In this document: positions 57,661 to 64,000 of the stretch, in pieces
How the letters are laid out: every line of letters starts with the position of its first letter
How positions within the stretch are numbered: the first letter of the stretch is position 1
The notes under the pieces: generated by a model
Seen by the model: only the letters and a program-made list of their open reading frames with translations
The model's database searches: none
Told to the model about the DNA's origin: nothing
Source: Chrysoperla carnea
Lineage: Eukaryota; Arthropoda; Insecta; Neuroptera; Chrysopidae
Length of the DNA stretch: 64,000 nucleotides
Assembly (NCBI RefSeq): GCF_905475395.1
Contig: NC_058337.1
Span: forward strand, 10,466,983-10,530,982
Direction: 5' to 3'
Translations under genes and position numbers: made by a program

Positions 57661-58254
57661 CCGGTAGAGAAAAATTTGATTCGATGAATCGATTCATTAG
57701 CATCAAAACTCATTTAAATCAAAATAAAACATAGGGTAATGATGTACAAGATTTTTGGCCTTTAATTTCAATTGAGAAGGTTTCATTGTTTTCAGCTTTT
57801 AGCCAAAAGAAACGGAATCGTTCATCAACGACTACTAATACCGTTGTATTTGCCACTCATAGTCCGTTGTATTTGCTACTAAAATTTTTTGGGGTTTTAC
57901 ATTTAAGAATATCTATGTAAACTTCGAAAATGAAAAAAAAAAAAACTAATAGCGAAAAAACGCCAGAAAGTAAATATTTCGACATCCTCTTTGGAGTATG
58001 TATTCAAGAAACGAATTTTGGCGTATACCTATATTGGTCAAAAATAGAAATCGGACCCAAAAATCTGAAATTATTGTGTGCAAAAACGCAAAATAGTAAA
58101 TTCATTATTTCGTTATTGCTTGATTGTTATTGATATCCCTATTTTGGTCGAAACTCGAATAAATTTTAACGTATATAAATAATGAAAACAAAGGATTTTT
58201 TTACCCGATTGGGCAACGCAAAGGAGTGGTAATGTGTTTATCAGTCTATATGTG

Positions 58255-58870
58255 TGTGTTCCTATAGGGCACACTAGAGACCAAACGCTTCGACCGATTT
58301 TGATAATTCAGACGTCAATCGATTTGTCTGAGCCTTTCGAGTGCTACTGAAGATATGGCAGTAATGAAAATTTAATATACAACCAGACGCCATATTGTAA
58401 AAAACCAAAAAGTTTTGGCCAACTATGTTACGTAGGGTATCATTGATTAGCTATTAAATACCTAGACAAGTCGATTAACGTAATAATCATTAAAATCAGG
58501 TCACGCGTGTGGTGTCAAAGGCTAAACATACACCTCAAAGGACCAAACATACATACATAAACTGAAAATGAAAATCGACAAACTATTAAGTGGGGTATCG
58601 TTGAATATTTATTTGAAAATCCTAACTAAAAAGGGTAAAATTATTTATAAAACCCAAAAACTCGACTGAGTTAAATATAAATTGAAAAGAAAAAAAGCAA
58701 GTTCAGCAGTTTACTTAGCGACTTTAACAGTCGGGAACCATTATTGGAAAGCTTTGAGATGGTGTAGATTTTAATGGATCCTGACTGTTAAAGTCGCTAT
58801 GTAAACTGCTGAACTTGATTTTTTCTTTTCACTTTATATTTAGTTCGGCTGGATGTGTTGATTTTTTAAA
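58255..58870 (-). mobile_element. Composite hairpin + family B element, copy 3
   Basis: Inverted counterpart of 22370-22950. The family B body (GACCAAACGCTTCGACCGATTTTGAT to GAAAATCGACAAACTATTAAGTGGGG) is followed by a hairpin whose arms are AAGTTCAGCAGTTTAC...GCGACTTTAACAGTC (58700-58733) and GACTGTTAAAGTCGC...GTAAACTGCTGAACTT (about 58783-58817). Non-coding. Confidence 0.8.
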
Positions 58871-58885
58871 TAATTTTATTTTTTA

Positions 58886-59110
58886 AAGAGCCTAAGTGGG
58901 CGAGCGGTCTAAGGCCCTAGTCTTCCGATCGTTTGTCTACTTAGACTTAGGTTTCGGGTTCGAATCCAGGCAGCGGCAGTGTGAACAATATATAATTAAT
59001 GGGGGCGGTAAAATTGATCACATTGTCGTCGTCCACATCAAAAATGTAATTGTTATAGGCGTAGGACGTCAGAGAAACGGAGGTTAAACCCCATTATTAT
59101 TATATTTTAA
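58886..59110 (+). mobile_element. tRNA-derived SINE with (ATT)n tail
   Basis: The head has A box TGGGCGAGCGGTCTAAGGC (58897-58915) and B box GGTTCGAATCC (58957-58967), spaced as in a long-variable-arm (Leu/Ser-type) tRNA. The body ends AGGTTAAACCCCATTATTATTAT. The 63-codon frame over it is fortuitous. A different SINE family from the one at 21328 and 61848. Confidence 0.8.
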
Positions 59111-59480
59111 ATAATTTAAATGATTTAAGCGCAATATCGAATTTCAACTCGAAAATTTGAAGAAATTCAAATTAATTTTAATCAAATTACATAGAAAACT
59201 CTTCGATTCAAAGATATAAAACAATGACAATTAAAGCATCGTATTTGATAAAATTTTTAGGAATGTTGATTTTTTAATCATATAAAAATTTCTAGCACTA
59301 GATCGATAACAATCTTTCAATAAACTTTTGAATCATTCGTATGAATAGTTAGAAAAGAATTTGTAAATTGAAAGAGTGAAAATTAGACAACATATTTTGG
59401 CACAAAGCTAATATAACCTTGCTGGGCTTTTCCTATCGAATACATGTTTTGTTATTATTAATACATTTATTTACACTTAG

Positions 59481-59648
59481 TGAACAACGATGCAGCAAAT
59501 ATTAAAGCAATGTCCTCTGAAAAAAATAACAGAAAAATAACAGAAAAGGTATATTTGAAACAAGAAGTGAGTGAAGAAGTAAAATGTTTTTGTGTTTCCG
59601 ATATTGCCTCAAGTTTAGTGTGTTGTTTGGATCAATCGTCATTATGCG
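59481..59648 (+). CDS. Candidate internal coding exon, gene unknown
   Basis: 168 bp bounded by a good acceptor (TTTACACTTAG|TG) and a strong donor (ATGCG|GTGAGT). The reading frame is open throughout: NNDAANIKAMSSEKNN at the start, then EVSEEVKCFCVSDIASSLVC and CLDQSSLC. Phase 1 in, phase 1 out. If the preceding exon ended in A, the first codon would be ATG; an internal ATG (AAAGCAATGTCC, about 59510) is another possible start. I do not recognise the family and see no partner exon up to 64000. Confidence 0.4.
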
Positions 59649-61569
59649 GTGAGTTAAATGCGTGATATTTATTTGCTAGTATTTAGTCTAGACTCCGTTT
59701 TCAGAGTGTGTTAATTACTGAGAATGCAAACTATCGAAACAAATATAGTACAAAATGTTATTAAGCTTCTCCTCCAACCCGATAATTTTAGAGATATGTA
59801 TTACTATAAATTTGTTAAAAACCCAAAGAACTTGGCAATTTTGGCAATTTTTGTACATGAATAACTGAAAAAATAAATATCAATGTAAAATGAAATTTGG
59901 CATGCATAATGCTGCGGACGGGCAAAATAGGCAAGTATCAGTATTTGAGTATTTGAATAGACAAGAAAAAATATACCAAAAAAATTTCCGTAATACCTAG
60001 TTTCCTATTTTTAAACGCAATGGTTAAAAACTTCAGAACTCAAAATACTTCTCTATAGTCGACAAACTCAACCCAACCAACTCATAATTACAACAATACT
60101 TCGGGTTTATAAATTTTTCGGGCTATTTTTTTCCAGTTGTATTTTTTTCGATTACCTATCAATGAATGTCACTTTACAATGTTAGCTACTGTTTGATGTT
60201 TGCCTACTTTCACTGTTGTATGTTTCGTATTTGGCCGTAGTTACATTTAAATATAAAAACGGTGGATTCGACATCGAGTTTTTGGAAAAAAACTCCAAAC
60301 AAAAAGTAGATTATTTATTTTTTCAAATAACATTTGTAAAAATCTTTAATATTTAACTCCAATTTTTTTTTATTTCGCTATACTTTGGCTTTATTTGTTT
60401 ACTTACTTTCCAAGTTATTGATGTGTTAAGTAAGTGTTCGAAAAATTTAAAAAATGATTCTTGGAAAAGAAAAAATTTGCAATAAAATAATCTATTAGCC
60501 AAATTCAATTGAAAATTAAAAATTAAATAAATTTTAATTAATTAAATACCTAAAATAATTGCGTTAAGAAACAATTGAAGAAACAATAATAAACAAATTT
60601 TAGATATCTTGTTTTTTTTTGTCTTACGAAAGTCTTTAACAAAGCCTTTGAAAAAGCAGTTGAAACAAAGGCTTTTAACAAAAATAAAAAATGGATATAT
60701 TTTAATTGGTATAGTACGAATGCTATTTATTACTTATCCATCGATAAAATTATTATTTTTAATTATTTTCGATAATATTAAAAAGTAAAACGTTTTAATA
60801 ATTGAAAAATAGAAATTTTGTAATATTTCTAAATTTTGTTAAATTTAATTTTTAGTTATTAATTCGTTATAAAGATTAAAAATATTCAAATGTTAATCTT
60901 ATTAAATAAAAATATAAGTATCGAAGTGTTTCCGAAACTAAATAATTTTATCATGATTTTTAAAATAGAAAAATGTCAACAAATTATTTAACAACCATTA
61001 GACTGATTTAATGACGGGATAGTTGCTCAACAGAAACATTTCTCTTAAAGTGAATTAATGTAATCATGTAAATTATAAATAATTTAGATTATTTAATTAT
61101 TCAACATTAAATTTAGAGCACCAATAAATAATTGAGTTGAAGTTTCAATAGGCTGGGTATTTTATTGTAAAATTTCTAGTAGAGACCAAAATTTGCCATA
61201 AATTTTAATGTCTTAGTAATAGTGATCTTGTAAATATATTAATTTCGTGTTTCGTATCATTTCGAATTTAATGACCCTTGCGGATTTTAATCTCAACTCT
61301 TTTTGAACAAAGGGACTTGACTAAATGCTAGTAACAATTTTTGCATTGATAGTTGTTTTTAAGGCTGCGTGAATATTATCGATTCATAAGGATTAAGGCT
61401 TGATTTTTATTTAATGCCTAGTAGTGAAATATACAATCTAGTATTCCGAACTTCCAATTATCCGGCACCCTCTGGTTTTTAATAGTTCCGGATTAGTGAG
61501 ACTGTACTGTACATTTCTTTTTTTTAAGCTAAGCAAACTATCAAACAACTTTAATTGTGTGATTTGAGT

Positions 61570-61570
<1 letters not shown>
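59649..61570. other. AT-rich, no feature recognised
   Basis: No coding or bounded repeat. If the 59481-59648 exon is real, this would be its downstream intron. Confidence 0.35.

Positions 61571-61624
<54 letters not shown>
61571..61624. repeat. Uninterrupted run of about 54 T
   Basis: Homopolymer; on the minus strand a poly(A) run. It could be the tail of a retro-copied sequence or an assembly/sequencing artefact in length. Confidence 0.8.
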
Positions 61625-61627
<3 letters not shown>

Positions 61628-61847
61628 GAGATAGAGATTTTAAGATTTTTTTCATTCGTTTTAGCGATGTATTTCAATTTTTATCATATTTAAATGTATT
61701 TTATTTATAAGACGAAGTAATGTAGGTAAAGCTTAGGCTAGGTAGGTACTATAATTTTAAGATGTTTTTTAATTATTCACTGCAAATTGACCATTTTAAA
61801 AATTTATTTTGAAAATTTTATGTATTTTCCACGAGTTCTTCAACACT

Positions 61848-62068
61848 CAGTTGGTTAAAGCGTCACTAATTCCGTACGAGATATTCATAAGATTTTCGAT
61901 TCCCGCCGTCACAACAAAAATTAATTTAATTAATAGTCATGATGGGTTGGTGTAGTGCATGGTATATGCATGAAGGAGGTGCACTCAGCCTCTCAAAATA
62001 ATTGAGAAGCTGAAATTATCACGGGAAAAGGTGGTAAAACACATATATGGTATCACAATGGGCCGTAC
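61848..62068 (+). mobile_element. tRNA-derived SINE, second copy, tail truncated
   Basis: Same family as 21328-21583: A box CACTCAGTTGGTTAAAGC, B-box-like TTTTCGATTCCCGCC, AACAAAAATTAATTTAATTAATAG, CAGCCTCTCAAAATAATTGAGAAGC, GGAAAAGGTGGTAAAACACAT, GGTATCACAATGGG. It carries about 40 bp (GTGTAGTGCATGGTATATGC...) missing from the other copy. It stops before the AACCTAAC tail. Confidence 0.8.
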
Positions 62069-63064
62069 GTAAAAAAAAGTTTAAAATTTAAAATCCAAGG
62101 GTTTCTAAAGCTTCCGAAACTATAAAAGAAAGAGCCCCTCTGCCGTATACATATCTTATGAGAGAAAATGCTCCACATCGACTCTTAGTTACCATGCGGC
62201 AGAAAGTTAGGGGTAATGGATTTTTGAGGGAACATATTCTGAACCATATGCTATGCGGAAGAACTATGTCTCATTAGCAATTGTAGTTCACGATGTGACT
62301 ACAATAACATACGAGCGAGCGTTCGTATGATCATTTGCGTTCGTTCGTAATATAATACTTTATAGTGAACTTTTTGATCAGTGTCAGGCCAAAAATAATG
62401 TGTCGCGTGCCACCACGCAGCCACCGTGCCGGTACGCGGGAGGTTGTTTCCTGGACTAAGGAAATTAAGACTGGACTATGAAATAAAATCTCAGAAAAAT
62501 TTTCTTTGAAAAAGAAAATGCAAAATGGGGATAGTAATGGAATATCTTGCAATATTTTTTAGACCTATATGGACTACTACAGGATTCTTTATAACTAATA
62601 AAATTAATTTTAAAAATAAATTGTTTCAGTCTGTTGTTGTATATAATTTAAATACGTATGTAGATCTTAATTAAAAGTAATTAATAAAATATATTACGTA
62701 TAGGCAAACATTGTAATCTGTACTAAAATTTGGCACGTGTAAATGCAATTGAATCTATTTTTAATTGACAATCGATTCATAATGTTTTGATAATTAATTG
62801 ATTTTTATGCGGTATTTTCTACTTAAGCTTTTGATTTAACAAGCCGTGTGGATATTACTTGTAGATGCCAGACTTATAACTTCCTGGTAAATTTGGGCAA
62901 GATGTAGAAGGTTTTAATCTCTTCATATTTGCATCTAAAAAGAGTTTTTTGAGGCTTGCGCCAATTTTCTGCTTGTAAATAAGAGGGGGGATAACTCAAA
63001 GAACTTTTTCCCATTATGTCTGCTAAACCAGTGTTTAAACAAACTATTTCCATCGTGATTCATT
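62069..63064. other. Mostly unassigned; inverted GTTCGT motifs
   Basis: Around 62310-62350, ACGAGCGAGCGTTCGTATGATC and TTGCGTTCGTTCGT partly mirror each other, followed by a GC-rich patch GTGCCACCACGCAGCCACCG (62408-62427). Probably repeat sequence; no gene seen. Confidence 0.3.
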
Positions 63065-63190
63065 TAGGTTTAGTTAGGTTAGGTTGAATTGGCAACCCAC
63101 GAGGTACACACTTAGGCCATAGTCCCATTGTGATACCAAATATGTGTTTTCCCATCTCTTCCACTAATTGTTTCAGCTCGTCAATTATTT
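63065..63190 (-). mobile_element. SINE/LINE tail fragment
   Basis: Minus-strand reading: AGAGATGGGAAAACACATAT, GGTATCACAATGGGACTATG, CCTAAGTGTGTACCTCGTGGG, TTGCCAATTCAACCTAACCTAAC. Matches the tail half of the 21328 SINE. Confidence 0.7.
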
Positions 63191-63369
63191 TCAGAGGTGG
63201 TTTACATCTCCTTCATGCACTGAATTCCAACTGAAAACCAACTGATACAAGGGCGGTACGTCAGTAAAGCATTCATTGTCGAACTTTATTGTATTAACAT
63301 CGAAAAAGGAAATAAAAAAAATATATTCAGTCCTGTTAGCTGAGATCATTTATTTTTTACCACCATATA

Positions 63370-63790
63370 GAATAAAAAAGGTCGTCCAAGAGAGGCCGGC
63401 TCAACTAAGTTCATCTCCTCATGGCAAGAGCTAGGCAGTGACAGAGAAGATGAGATACACTGTTAGGTCTAGGAGAACAGCATGCCTACCGCCCAGCCAG
63501 TGTCCTGTAATAGCCGCAACAACTTCAATGATAGAGGCCCTTGGAAGCGATATTAGATCTGTCTTGTAGTGCTATATCTGCCTTGTAGTGTCACAAGTAC
63601 GTTCCTCCCTCCATCTAAAGTTGACGCCTTTAAATATATTCTCTTTAAGGAGCAGTTTGCAGTTCGCGACCGGCACTCATGGATGCCTATTGATACTTAT
63701 GTTCGGCAGCATTAGTAGGCTCGTCGGCTTCTCAATTTCCTGTGTCCCGGTACCCACACCAGGTTTACATTCGTTTGTTACAACGCTACT
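63370..63790 (-). pseudogene. Jockey-like LINE ORF2 relic, RNase H end
   Basis: Minus strand: NLVWVPGHR near 63739-63770 is the conserved final strand/helix of the RNase H domain. After a frame shift come NCKLLLKENIFKGVNFRW and ASIIEVVAAITGHWLGGRHA, where 'ITGH...G.HA' is the segment just after RNase H in Jockey/I-type ORF2. Stops and a frame shift interrupt it. The 3' UTR side (GGACGACC near 63383) resembles 20940-20960. Confidence 0.75.
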
Positions 63791-64000
63791 TTTGAGGTTA
63801 GATAATGATGAGGTTAGATGTCAATATATGATTACGAAAAAATGTATCAATTTAATTGAAATTACATTACGAGTAAAAAGAAATCCCGAAATTTTCACGA
63901 AAACTGGGATTATTTGGTGGTTCCGATCCAAAATTTAAATTGAAAGCTAAAAATGGGTCTTTTTTTTATTATGCTGTATTCTAGACACTCTAAAGAATTT
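63791..64000. other. Window edge, nothing recognised
   Basis: AT-rich, no feature I can support. Confidence 0.4.

Noticed and set aside
58896-59087. 63-codon frame starting MGERSKALVF
   Set aside because: Translation of a tRNA-derived SINE head (A and B boxes), not a gene.
61438-61677. Lysine-run protein on the minus strand
   Set aside because: Produced by the 54-T homopolymer.
62331-62552. 73-codon minus-strand frame with RVPARWLRGG
   Set aside because: Runs through a GC-rich repeat-like patch with no domain; likely repeat sequence.

Overview
The window is animal nuclear DNA, most likely from an insect with an AT-rich, repeat-laden genome. Short coding exons are separated by GT-AG introns (0.1-2.9 kb) packed with mobile-element remnants. 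No bacterial operons, ribosome-binding sites or CRISPR arrays are visible. The arthropod assignment is an inference from gene architecture and from the repeat types: tRNA-headed SINEs, a Jockey-like LINE ending in CTAACCTAACC, hAT, Tc1/mariner-type and Helitron-like elements, and a Ty3/gypsy relic. I cannot name the order with confidence.

Five protein genes can be read with good support. From left to right they are: an RWDD1 homologue (minus, 5 exons, 244 aa); an intronless 16-finger C2H2 zinc-finger gene (minus, 586 aa); a SPOUT1/C9orf114-type RNA methyltransferase (plus, 3 exons, 399 aa); ribulose-phosphate 3-epimerase (minus, 4 exons, 228 aa); and CTP synthase (plus, 7 exons, 609 aa, or 614 with an upstream acceptor). 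For all five the splice phases add up to uninterrupted reading frames and a polyadenylation signal follows the stop. Two lone exons probably belong to genes running off the window: an ATG-initiated first exon at 2027-2122 (minus) and a possible exon at 59481-59648 (plus).

Layout: 1-9.2 kb is repeats (Helitron-like ends, AT-rich inverted-repeat elements, a degenerate tRNA-Asp with a duplicated 3' half, two long fold-back elements). 9.2-13 kb is RWDD1. 15.1-22.1 kb holds the zinc-finger gene and the SPOUT1 homologue, head to head. 22-33 kb is a gene-poor block of DNA transposons, MITEs and hAT/pogo relics. 33.3-49.7 kb holds RPE and CTP synthase, head to head across 2.2 kb. 50.3-51.2 kb is a tandem array dense in TTACGTAA/TGACGTCA-type palindromes. 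51.6-64 kb is retroelement and transposon debris.

The genes do not form an obvious pathway cluster. RPE (pentose phosphate pathway) and CTP synthase (pyrimidine nucleotides) both feed nucleotide supply and share an intergenic region, but shared regulation is only inference. I see no convincing new biological system. The most interesting structures are repeats: a SINE whose 3' tail matches a LINE tail, a Helitron-like element broken by a 1 kb fold-back element inside a CTP synthase intron, opposite-strand copies of one transposon in two CTP synthase introns, and the palindrome-dense array behind CTP synthase.
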